From Odontesthes bonariensis (Eukaryota > Chordata > Actinopteri > Atheriniformes > Atherinopsidae): a DNA stretch of 64,000 bases. Both the position numbers and the translations under genes were made by a program. A model generated the notes under the pieces. That model was not told the DNA's origin, did not search any database, and saw nothing but the letters and a program-made list of their open reading frames with translations. How positions within the stretch are numbered: the first letter of the stretch is position 1; each line of letters opens with the position of its first letter. Of the stretch, positions 45,216 to 56,100 are shown piece by piece. The DNA is taken from NCBI RefSeq assembly GCF_027942865.1, contig NC_134523.1, forward strand, positions 62,001 through 126,000. The letters run 5' to 3'.

Positions 45216-45625
45216 CGCGAATACAAGCGGCTGAAACGAGTTTCCTCCGCAGGGTGTCTGGGCTCTCCCTTAGAGATAGGGTGAGAAGCTCGGTCATCCG
45301 GGAGGGGCTTGGAGTAGAACCGCTGCTCCTCCGTATCCAGAGGAGTCAGATGAGATGGCTCGGGCATCTGGTTAGGATGCCTCCTGGGGCATCTGGTTAG
45401 GATGACTCCTGGACGCCTGGTGAGACACGTCCCACTGGGAGGAAACCCCGGGGAAGACCCCGGACACGTTGGATCTTGGCTGGCCTGGGAACGCCTCGGG
45501 GTCCCCCCAGAAGAGCTGGAGGAAGTGGCCGGGGACAGGGACGTCTGGGTTTCTCTACTTAAGCTGCTGCCCCCGCGACCCGATCCCCGGAGCAGCGGAA
45601 GATGATAGATGGATGGATGGAATTA
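45216..45625 (+). mobile_element. Non-LTR retrotransposon 3' end
   Basis: Matches the common teleost LINE terminus (GGGTGTCTGGGCTCTCCCTT, GGAGTAGAACCGCTGCTCCT, CTTAAGCTGCTGCCCCCGCG) with a final (GGAT)n tail. It has a small internal duplication of GGCATCTGGTTAGGATG (45363-45403). RTE/Rex3-type is likely. Confidence 0.8.
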
Positions 45626-46127
45626 TAATTTTAAAACAATGTGAAAATCTTTGGTTTGTCATTCACATTTTCTTTGGGAGTGTGCTTGGTGTAATAAAGA
45701 GGGTGCTTGTGTTACTTCAGGTGTTTTAATTCAAGAAAAGTAGTTTTTGCACAGTAGAAGGACTCAAACGGTTTCTTTTTTTTTTGAGTCAATTTCTCCA
45801 GCTTTGGAAAACACTCTGTCACAGGGAACAGAGGAGGCCGCTGTGACCAGGAACTGTTTGGCTCTAAATATTCCCACACTTTAGAACACTTCCTCGATGG
45901 TTGCTCCATGAGAGAATAATCAAAAACTCCGAATATCAAAAAACGAGAGCTGTTCGTAACATATAATACGTGTAGAACGAGGACATGAACCGGGGCTTCA
46001 GCCATCTTGAATACACTGATGTTCAAAGCTCCGCCCATCAACTCGAAGCAGTCAGCTGACTCGGTCCAAATGAAGCAGTGAAGTGGTTCAAACGTCATCA
46101 GTGACGTCACATGAAGCAAGCTCCGGT

Positions 46128-46168
46128 GTTATGCCGAAAAGTGCATCCCCATTCGTAGGGGATGCAAG
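46128..46168. mobile_element. TGTTATGCCGAAAA terminus fragment at the block B boundary
   Basis: The same terminus as 2032-2055, followed by its inverse-like GGGGATGCA. It lies exactly where homology to block A begins. Confidence 0.6.
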
Positions 46169-47211
46169 TACAACGGATATATCAAGGTGTCCCGACAGAA
46201 AGAGCTTCGTTCTCTGCAGATAATGAGCTTTAAAACGTGGCCGTCAGCCTCGTCTTTACTCCAGAGACCAGAGGAGGGAGACAGCTGTTCACTTTAAAAG
46301 CTTTGACATTAGTTTCTCCACACATGAAGTCCTGAGTCCTGCAGCGGTTCAGCAGGTTTATTGGGTTGATTTGCAGCTTTAACTCTGAGCGTTCGAGCTG
46401 CCGACATGAAGAGAAGCTGAATGTTCCTCACTGTGTCTGCATGTCTGTGGTCAGGATCCGTGTCCTGTTTGCATTTAATGCCAAAAAACTGTAACATTTA
46501 CCCACTTGTTGTGCATTTGTTTCTGTACTTCATCTCATTGTGAGGCGGCGTGGAGCCCGAACGTGATCCTGTGTATCCGACACCTTCGGCACCATGTAAA
46601 TACATTTAAAAAAAGTTTCTGACACAAGTTTCAGCTTTTTTATTTTTACTGTATAGTTGGTGGAAAAAATACAATTATAAAAACACGAGGTTGGGAGAAT
46701 AAATCCCCAGATTGGTTTCAGGAATGTGCTTCAGAAAGGATTCGATCCGATCCTAACTGAGTAAAATGACCCAGCTGCCATGAAAGGAGCTGCTGAGCCT
46801 ACTAAAACATCTTGACTGACACTCTCTCTGATATTCATAAATTATTTAAATGACCAACATGGCTTCCATCTTATTACATTAATACATAAATAATTCAGCC
46901 TCTGGAGCAGCCTGATGAGCTTCTTTAAGCTCCTCCCACCTCCTGTGGTCACCTGACCACCCGCTGTGCAGCATGGGAACACCTTCCTTCAGGTGAACAG
47001 GATTAGTTTGGGTTTCCTTAGAAACCTGCAGCTGATGATCAAACTCTGACTCCTCTGAGGACTCAGACTCAGCATGAGTTATCCTCATCTGTACAGTTTA
47101 ACAGCAGAATTAAAAAAATAATCTATATTAAAACCTTTTCTTTCAAGAGGAACCAGATGATCGTCTGACGGACGGCCGGACAGGAAGTGCTCGGGGAGTT
47201 TCCCCGTGACT

Positions 47212-48366
47212 GGCTGTGTTCGAAACCACCTACTTCTCCCACTACTCCTACTAACTTTACCTTTTTTAAGTTCCCGGATGCATACTAGATTCTCCTAAAT
47301 GTTGGGTATGCATCATGAGGTTACTACTCATACTCAAACTACCCAAGATGCAACGTAACGTGACGTCGCCGATCGTCATTTCCTGTCAAAACGGCAGTTT
47401 CAAGCTAGCTACAACGAGGGTAGGTTCACTTCCTGTTTTCAAAACAAAAGCACCAATTGTATGGTAATGGCTTTCCCTATGATAAAAGGCAACGGGTATT
47501 TTATTTTGTGAAAATAACCGGAAGTGCGTTAGCTCACTGCGGCTAGCTTTAGTAGCGCCGAATTCGTGGGAACAAAATTGTAAACAGCCGGTATTTTGTC
47601 AGGTTTTCAACACGTTGGAGATCTAAACGACTACTTTCTCGCCTTAAAATGTTTCAAATGTTGCTAAAGTTTACAGAGTTTAGAGCTTAAGAGAAATCAG
47701 CTTCAGGCCGGTTGATTTCGGCTCGGGCAGGAGCGAAATGCATTGTGGGTAAACGCTCTGCATACTGTCTGATCGATGAGTATGTAGTATGCAAGTATGC
47801 AGTATGCAAGTATGTAGTATGCAGTATGCGGTATGTAGTATGCAGTATGTAGTATGGAAGTATGTAGTATGCAGTATGTAGTATGCGGTATGTAGTATGC
47901 AGTATGTAGTATGGAGTATGTAGTATGCAGTATGCAGTATGTAGTATGCAGTATGCGGTATGCAGTATGTAGTATGTAGTATGGAAGTATATAGTATGTA
48001 GTATGGAAGTATGTAGTATATAGTATGTAGTATGTAGTATGCAGTATGCAGTATGTAGTATGCAGTATGCAGTACGCAGTATGTAGTATGCAGTATGTAG
48101 TATGCGGTATGTAGTATGCAGTATGCAGTATGTAGTATGCAGTATGTAGTATGCAGTATGCAGTATGTAGTATGTAGTATGCAGTATGGAAGTATGTAGT
48201 ATGCAGTATGCAGTATGGAAGTATATAGTATGTAGTATGGAAGTATGTAGTATGCAGTATGGAAGTATATAGTATGTAGTATGGAAGTATGTAGTATGCA
48301 GTATGCAGTATGGAAGTATATAGTATTTAGTATGGAAGTATGCAGTATGCAGTTTCGAACACAGCC
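47212..48366. mobile_element. GGCTGTGTTCGAAACC MITE, copy B, with expanded array
   Basis: Ends GGCTGTGTTCGAAACC and GTTTCGAACACAGCC. The first 570 bases match copy A; the rest (47780-48350) is an imperfect 7-10-bp repeat of AGTATGTAGTATGC, against about three units in A. Confidence 0.85.
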
Positions 48367-48372
48367 TCTGAT

Positions 48373-51300
48373 TCAGGAGTAGAAGTTCTCGGCCAGCTTC
48401 TTCATCCTCTTGTTGCAGGCAGCTGGTTGGCTGGACATGCTGCGGTCTGTGACATCACAGTGAGCCTGTAACCTCATTGGTCCGTCAATCTCATCGCCCT
48501 GCAGCCTCTCGCTGCTCCCCCCCCTCAGCTCCTCCCTGCGCAGGTTCGGGTGGAAGCACTTGTAATACGCCACCTTCAGCAGCAGGCCGAGGACGTACAG
48601 CGCGACCACGCCGGCGGCGGTGACTCCGGCGTACAGCGGCGGGATGGCGAAGCGCGGCGGGTCGGTGGCCATCTTCCAGCACCACACGCCGCAGAGGACG
48701 GAGACGTCCAGCAGCACGCAGCCGTGGTACAGCAGTGTCCGGTTCCTCGTGTTCCCCTCCACCACGTTGAACCAGTCGAAGTACCAGATGAGCGCCACCG
48801 TGGCTCGGTAGGTCCACTCGCCGCCCGCGCTCTCCATGAAATCCGTCCCGGAGCGCCAGGCGCAGAAGAAGAACACCAGCCAGGAGCAGACGAAGTGCGT
48901 GAAGATGAAGCAGGGCAGCACCGAGGCGAAGAGCGCCAGGGCGAGCAGGCGGGACGAGAGGAGCAGCAGGTTCCACAGGAAGTAGACCACCGAGGAGCCC
49001 AGCCGCTGCCGCTCCTTGTCGGGCAGGAAGGAGCGCATGCAGCGGTGGTAGGTGGTCACACAGAAGGCCACGGCCGCCACCGAGCCCACGGCCTTCAGCA
49101 CTGAGGAGGAGGAGAGGCGGCATGAGAGCATTCAGAGAAACCTCACGTTAAAGGGACAGTTCGCCTCTTCTGACATGAAGCTGTGTAACATCCCATATCA
49201 GCAGCATCATTTCTGAACATCTTCTTACCCCCTGCTGCGTCCTGTGAGCAGAGTTCCAGCCTCGTTTTGGTGCTGATGAAGGTAGTTCGGCTAGTTGGCT
49301 GGGGTTTAAAAAATAAAGCGTTTTGCTTCTCAGAACAATATGCGTTCAACAGAGTAATACATTTGCATCACAAAATGGTTCTCCAGGAAAAGTCAGACCT
49401 CACAATCTCTTGGCCCTATTTTCTCTCCCTTCATATCACTGCCTGCTGCGCCTGCCGACAGCCGCGCCTGTTACTACCTTCATCAACACCAAAACGAGGC
49501 TGGAACTCTGCTCACAGGACGCAGCAGGGGGTAAGAAGATGTTCAGAAATGATGTTGCTGACATGGGATGTTATACAGCTTTAAAGAGGCGAACTGTCCC
49601 TTTAAAGATGTTTAAAGGGAGTTTTTCCCCTCTGCAGTCTGTTGGGTGCCTGTTTTAATGAGTTCTGTATGAGCTGGACTAACGAATATTGATGATATCT
49701 GGTTTAAAAGCCACTTTAAATGCACGAAAAACCCTGAAAATATTAAAAATATGCTGAAACTGTTTGAGGAAGAAGTCCCGAACAGCCTGAAGATGGTTCG
49801 GCTCTCAGATCCGAAGAGATTCAGGTAAAAACGCACCTGTGACGAGGTCCAGCCGGCCCTCCTGCAGGATGATGGTGAGCATCAGCACCACCTGCGGCGC
49901 GCTCTCAGAGAACGTCTCGATGATGCGCAGCATGCTCAGGTCGTGGCTCAGGTACACCGCCACGCCCTCCGAGTCCGTATGCCGGGAGGAGAGGCTTCTC
50001 ACGGAGATCTCCAACACGCCCGCGTGCCTGAGGACGGAAACCAGCTGATTGCATCATGATGTTCGCCACAGAGAGTCAGTAAACCAGCTGATTTAGAATA
50101 GAACTACTTTATTCATCCCAGCTGGGAAATTTCTTCGCAGTTGCAGCGTACATACGGTAAAAATAAGAATAAAATAAAAATATATGTATGATGTGTATGT
50201 ATATGATGGATATATATATGGATATATGATGTATATGTATGAAATATATCATGTTTGCCTCAGAGGAGTCGAAGCAGGAAGCTGTGACTCATAACGAGAT
50301 CTTTACTTCCTCAGAGAAAGAAAACAAGTTCATCCTGCTTCTGACTCATTTATTTATTATTCTTTCAGTATTTTTATAGAACTGAAAAGATTAAAAATGA
50401 TTTTTCATCCATTTGTGAAATATTTGTTTTTATTTATTAAATTTTTCTCCTTTAAGAGATTAATTAGATCCTCATAATACTAAACTAATAATATATCATA
50501 ATAAACTATAAAAAAATAAATACATAGAAAACTACACAGAACTCTGATAAATTAATGTAAAAATAACTTTACTGTATTTATATATTCAGATACTTTTACA
50601 TACTTTCAGTTCTGTGATTACTCTCTTCTAACTGTTAATTTATTAACTTATTAAATATATTATATAAAGTTTGTGACCTTTAAACTGAACATAATCAGCC
50701 CTAAAAGTGTTTTATCAAGGGCTGGGCAACGATTAACATGTTTAATCTAATTAATCTCATGATTTCCCTGATTAATCACGATTAATCTCATTTGTACGCA
50801 GAATCCAAAAATGAATCCAAAAGTAGCGTATAGCTTTTAGCATTTAGCTTTATTTTAAATGTGCTGCCATATGAATGAAAGTGCCATAACATTTGTTGTG
50901 CAAACACACTTTTAACATCAGCATCTTTCTGTAGTTTTTATGTAGAAGCCTCGCTCCACTGTCTGTTTCCTTGAATGACTTGCTGCTATCAGTTGTGTGT
51001 TTTGCCTTTAAGTGATATTTTAGACTGGAACTACTACGCTGAGAAGACAATTCAACTTGGCAGTGTTTACAGATGACTTTGGTTCTGTCGACTCCGCCGT
51101 CTGGAAGAACTTTAACATGAAAATGGCCGAGTAAAAGTTCCGTACCCTTCTCCATGTTTGGTGGATCCGCCGATTACTTTCTTTTCCTGTTCCACAGCAG
51201 ACAGCAGCAGACTTTTACAAAATAAAAGCCTGTGAGCAACAGACTTTTACAGAATAAAAGCCTGTGAGCAGCAGACTTTTACAAAATAAAAGCCTGTGAG

Positions 51301-52215
51301 CGACAGACTTTTACAAAATAAAAGCCTGTGAGCAGCAGACTTTTACAAAATAAAAGCCTGTGAGCAGCAGACTTTTACAAAATAAAAGCCTGTGAGCAGC
51401 ACTTTTACAATAATAAAATAAATAATAAAACAGGGATGCTGCGTGTTGTTCCCCCTCTCTCTGCCCCCTGCTTCCTGTCTCTCTGAACTTTCTTATCCAT
51501 TTCTTATCCAAAATTTTTTAAAGAAAAAAAAAAGCTGCATTAATGAGATAAAAATATTTATTGCCATTAAATAATTAACGAGTTAACTCGCCCAGCCCTA
51601 ATAATAAACTATAAAAAAATAAAGAAAACTACACAGAACTCTGATAAATTAATGTAAAAATAAGTTTACTGTATTTATAATATTCAGATACTTTTACATA
51701 CTTTCAGTTCTGTGATCTACTCTCTTCTAACTGTTAATTTATTAACTTATTCAATATATTATATAAAGTTTCGACCTTTAAACTGATCATAATCAGCCCT
51801 GAAAGAGTTTCATCTGTTGAACTCTTCGCTGTTTCTGAGGGAACTTCCTGTAAAACGAACCCTTCGGGCTTTAACAGAACAGCTGAATGGAGAACCAGCT
51901 TCTCCCAACACACCTGACGTAGATCCCCATCTGCAGCACATGCAGCAGCTTCAGCAGCTTCAGCCTGCCGCTCAGCCACTTCTCCACCTTGGTCTGCATC
52001 TTGAAGTTCTCGTAGCTGTACCAGAACCAGCTGAAGACCTGCACCAGCACCGAGGAGCCCACCAGCAGCAGCAGCAGCACCGCCAGGCTCGCGTAGGCTC
52101 CCTCCTGGTAGAAGTTCACAGCCGCCCACACGTCCAGCCCGACGTCCAGCAGCAGCAGCGGGAGGCCGACGCAGGTGAAGAGGAAGTCCGCCGGGGAGTA
52201 CATGAACACGGCCAT
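48373..52215 (-). CDS. xkr8: XK-related protein 8, copy B, 3 coding exons, 406 aa
   Basis: Exons on the minus strand: 52215-51914, 50027-49837, 49100-48373. Phases join to 1221 bases. It is very similar to copy A throughout, with the same exon borders. It has the scramblase-family motifs LLDVGLDVWAAVNF, ETFSESAPQ, GSSVVYFLWNLLLL and RATVALIWYFDWFN. The predicted caspase site is DEID/G (D370) and the tail is NKRMKKLAENFYS. Exon 2 is compact and lacks the acidic repeat of copy A, so B is probably closer to the pre-duplication form. Its length is near human XKR8 (395 aa). The FNVVEGNTR segment keeps more of the ancestral FNVAEGRTR than A does. Confidence 0.93.
48481..48495 (-). other. xkr8: Predicted caspase site DEID/G in xkr8 copy B
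   Basis: Same motif and setting as in copy A, 36 residues from the C-terminus. Confidence 0.75.
49150..49603. mobile_element. AAAGGGATAGTTCGCC MITE, complete, in xkr8 B intron 2
   Basis: The left end AAAGGGACAGTTCGCCTCTT and right end AAGAGGCGAACTGTCCCTTT are inverted. It occupies the same site as the MITE in copy A. Confidence 0.85.
50096..50160 (-). mobile_element. Retroposon 3' tail fragment
   Basis: TAGAATAGAACTACTTTATTCATCC then CAGCTGGGAAATTTC: the complement of the common AATAAAGTA-type LINE/SINE tail. Absent at the matching place in copy A. Confidence 0.6.
50717..51600 (-). mobile_element. hAT relic with BED zinc-finger ORF, copy 3 (xkr8 B intron 1)
   Basis: The counterpart of 31378-32691. 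The BED frame 50850-51155 is the same 101 codons. The left terminus is AAGGGCTGGGC (first base changed). The 32-bp repeat has about seven units (51206-51412). Confidence 0.82.
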
Positions 52216-52279
52216 GGTTCTGCTGGCGGTCCCGCCCGGAGCTGGAAGCCTGAGCTGGTAGCCTGAGCTGGTAGCCCGC

Positions 52280-52400
52280 AACCGAAAGTAAGACTGGAGC
52301 CGAAGTTCAGAGCCGGGCACTCCACCCACATCTGGAGCCTTAAAGGCGCACTGCGCAGGAAACACGCGCACTGAACGGGTGCACTTTGATCAGCTGAAAC
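52280..52400 (-). promoter_or_regulatory. Probable promoter of xkr8 copy B
   Basis: Retains GGCGCACTGCGCAGGAAACA from copy A but lacks most of the 13-bp repeat. From here to 53154 no gene was seen. Confidence 0.4.
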
Positions 52401-53154
52401 AGACTGAATGACCACGTGATCTTTGTTTTCTGTACATTCAAGGTTGTAAAACCTTGTTTGACGCGCACGAACACGCGCACGTGCACACACCGACATGTTC
52501 AAACCGAACTGAACTTTAACTGAAGCATTTCAGGCAGAAACTGACTAAAACAAATCAGTAAATAAATAAAAATGTGTTTATTAAAAAGTTTTGAACACGA
52601 CAAATGTTTAAAATTAGAGAAAGTTTCTAAATTTCTGCATCAAACTTGTTTTTATCTCCGTCTTAAATCCTCTTTATTTATTAATGAAATAACTTTACAT
52701 TCATTTTGTGATTTAATATCTGCTGAATGAAGACTTCCACACGCGTGCAGATCAGTGATGGAGAGGACGATGTTATTTTCATCCATAAATCAGCATCAGA
52801 ACAGAATTCATCTGTTTTTATTTCATCTTCTTAAAAACACGAAGAAACATTAAATCATTCACAAACTTGAACAACTTTCTGATTATTTTCGTCGCCACAT
52901 TCACTTCCTCATCGAACCATCTCCGCGTTTCCTCTCATTCGCTTCAGACTCGGCGGTTCCGGAGACGTGGTGTCGCCACGGTAACATAAATACGGAAACA
53001 TTCTGTGGACGCGGCTCGTTCACCTGAGATTTAATTCGCCCTGAGGTCGTCCGAGCGCCCGCTCCCCTCAGGGACTTAACTTGGATAAAAACAGACTCCG
53101 GTCTGGTCCCGCGGTGGCGTGTGCTGAGCGGGAACCAGCCCGGCGGCGGCAGGG

Positions 53155-56100
53155 TCACACTCGGGTCGACTCGGTTCCGCCCGAGCCGCCCGTGGCTCTG
53201 ACGGCTCCTCGCTCCGTGTAAAAATGGCCGGCGTGGCAGGCCATGCGTCTGTTGAGGAGCCGGGAGGACGGGGCGTCGTCCTGGACGGAAACGTCTCTGA
53301 AGGACACCTCCGCGTCGGGCAGGTCGTCGGGCAGCCTCGCCGGGGGCCTCCACAGCTTGGGGTGGAAGCAGCAGTAGTAGACGGCTTTGAACACGAGTCC
53401 CAGCAGGTAGACGAGCGGCAGGGCGGCGAGCAGCGCCGCGCCGTACGCCTCCGTCTGTGCCGGGTCCCTGTAGCACCACCAGGTGACCAGCAGCACGCCG
53501 CCGTCCGCCGTGATGAAGGCGTGGTAGATGGCGCTCCGCACGCGCGTGCGGCCCTCCGCCACGTTGAACCAGCTGAAGTACCAGATGAGCCCCACGGTGG
53601 CCCGGTACAGCCACTCGCCGCCGGCGCTGTCCATGAACGCCGTCCTCTGCAGACACGCCCACAGCACGAAGACGGGCCACAGCAGCAGGAAGTGCGCGGC
53701 GATGAACCCGGGCAGCACCGAGGAGAACAGGGCCAGCGCCGCCACGCGAGGGCCAATCAGCAGCAGGTTCCACAGGAAGTAGATCAGAGAGGAGCCCCAG
53801 CCCTGCCTGGCTTTATCCGGCAGGAAGGAGCGCAGCGAGCGGTGGTAGTCCACCACCATCCAGGCGATGGAGGTGGTGGAGGCCGCGATGCTCACAACTG
53901 TGGGAACAAAACAGGAAGTCAACAACAAACCACTTCCTGTTTCTGGTGACCTCCCAGCTGGGTCATCGGCTGTGTTCGAAACCGCATACTACATACTACA
54001 TACTTCCATAATACATACTACATACTAATTGACAGTATGCAGAGCGTTTACCCACAATGCATTTGGCTCCTGCCCGAGCCGAAATCAGCCGGCCTGAAGC
54101 TGATTTCCCTTAAGCTCTAAACTCTGTAAACTTTAGCAACATTTGAAACATTTTCAGGTGAGAAAGTAGTCGTTTAGATCCCCAACGTGTTGAAAACCTG
54201 ACAAAATACCGGCTGTTTACTATTTAGTTCCCACGAATTCGGCGCTACTAAAGCTAGCCGCAGTGAGCAACGCACTTCCGGTTATTTTCACAAAATAAAA
54301 TACCCGTTCGCAGGAGCGAAATGCATTGTGGGTAAACGCTCTGCATACTGTCTGATGGATGAGTATGCAGTATGTAGTATGTATGTAGTATGTAGTATGT
54401 AGTATGCAGTATGCAGTATGTAGTATGTAGTATGCAGTATGCAGTATGTAGTATGCAGTATGTATGTAGTATGTAGTATGTATGTAGTATGCAGTATGCA
54501 GTATGTAGTATGCAGTATGTAGTATGTAGTATGCAGTATGTAGTATGCAGTATGTAGTATGTAGTATGCAGTATGCAGTATGCAGTATGTAGTATGCAGT
54601 ATGCAGTATGTAGTATGCAGTATGTAGTATGTAGTATGCAATATGTAGTATGTAGTATGTAGTATGCAGTATGCAATATGTAGTATGTAGTATGCAATAT
54701 GTAGTATGTAGTATGTAGTATGCAGTATGCAATATGTAGTATGCAATATGTAGTATGCAGTATTCAGTATTCAGTATGCAGTGTTGGTCAAGTTACTTTT
54801 AAAAAGTAATTAGTTACAGTTACTAGTTACTGCTCCCAAAAAGTAATTGAGTTAGTAACTCAGTTACCATATTGTAAAAGTAATTAGTTACAAAGTAACT
54901 TTGGCGTTATTTTTTGTGTTCTATAACGCTGTTATGTTCTATAACATCAAATATGTTTATATTAACTGATTGAATTCATTCAAGGTAAAAAAGAAACTTG
55001 TGCTAAAGGAAAAAAAAATGGACCAGACTCAGTGAATATTTCCCTATACTCCCTATATAGAAGATATATAAAAACACTAAATACAGTAATTTAGAACATT
55101 CGGTATTTATTTGAACTCAATAGATTGCAGCCTTCCATATGATGCATAGAAATAAATTAATAAATAAATTCTGACCCGAAAAATCGAGTGTTTGTTTTCG
55201 AGTGGCTCCGTCTCCTTCGCTGGGGCTCATGCTAGCTGCATTTGGGCCTGGGGTTGGGTTAGCTAGCTGCCTTTGGGCTTGGGGTTGGGTTAGCTAGCTG
55301 CCTTTGGGCTTGGGGTTGGGTTAGCTAGCTGCCTTTGGGCTTGGGGTTGGGTTAGCTAGCTGCCTTTGGGCTTGGGGTTGGGTTAGCTAGCTGCCTTTGG
55401 GCTTGGGGTTGGGTTAGCTAGCTGCCTTTGGGCTTGGGGTTGGGTTAGCTAGCTGCCTTTGGGCTTGGGGTTGGGTTAGCTAGCTGCCTTTGGGCTTGGG
55501 GTTGGGTTAGCTAGCTGCCTTTGGGCTTGGGGTTGGGTTAGCTAGCTGCCTTTGGGCTTGGGGTTGGGTTAGCTAGCTGCCTTTGGGCTTGGGGTTGGGT
55601 TAGCTAGCTGCCTTTGGGCTTGGGGTTGGGTTAGCTAGCTGCCTTTGGGCTTGGGGTTGGGTTAGCTAGCTGCCTTTGGGCCTGGGGTTGGGTTAGCTAG
55701 CTGCCTTTGGGCCTGGGGTTGGGTTAGCTAGCTGCCTTTGGGCCTGGGGTTGGGTTAGCTAGCTGCCTTTGGGCCTGGGGTTGGGTTAGCTAGCTGCCTT
55801 TGGGCCTGGGGTTGGGTTAGCTAGCTGCCTTTGGGCTTGGGGTTGGGTTAGCTAGCTGCCTTTGGGCTTGGGGTTGGGTTAGCCAGCTGCCTTTGGGCCT
55901 GGGGTTGGGTTAGCTAGCTGCCTTTGGGCCTGGGGTTGGGTTAGCTAGCTGCCTTTGGGCCTGGGGTTGGGTTAGCTAGCTGCCTTTGGGCCTGGGGTTG
56001 GGTTAGCTAGCTGCCTTTGGGCTTGGGGTTGGGTTAGCTAGCTGCCTTTGGGCCTGGGGTTGGGTTAGCTAGCTGCCTTTGGGCTTGGGGTTGGGTTAGC

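Larger units (their letters stand above)
43707..46115. mobile_element. Composite hAT-like element holding a LINE end
   Basis: The left part has CAGTAGTGATGGCAACACGA and AAGTGGTTCACTACCTGAAG. The right part (45990-46115) has the inverse GAAGTGGTTCAAACGTCATC and GTCACATGAAGC. A minus-strand frame at 45712-46119 contains SRKCSKVWEYLEPN, like the N-terminus of hAT BED proteins. The LINE with its 52-bp array appears to have inserted between the two parts. Confidence 0.5.
46168..52443. repeat. Duplicated block, copy B (carries xkr8 copy B)
   Basis: Collinear with 24912-33417, including the end of the eya3 3' UTR with the TGTAAATA motif (about 46597). It lacks the hAT and LINE insertions of copy A but has a long ATGTAGT array. 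Confidence 0.88.
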
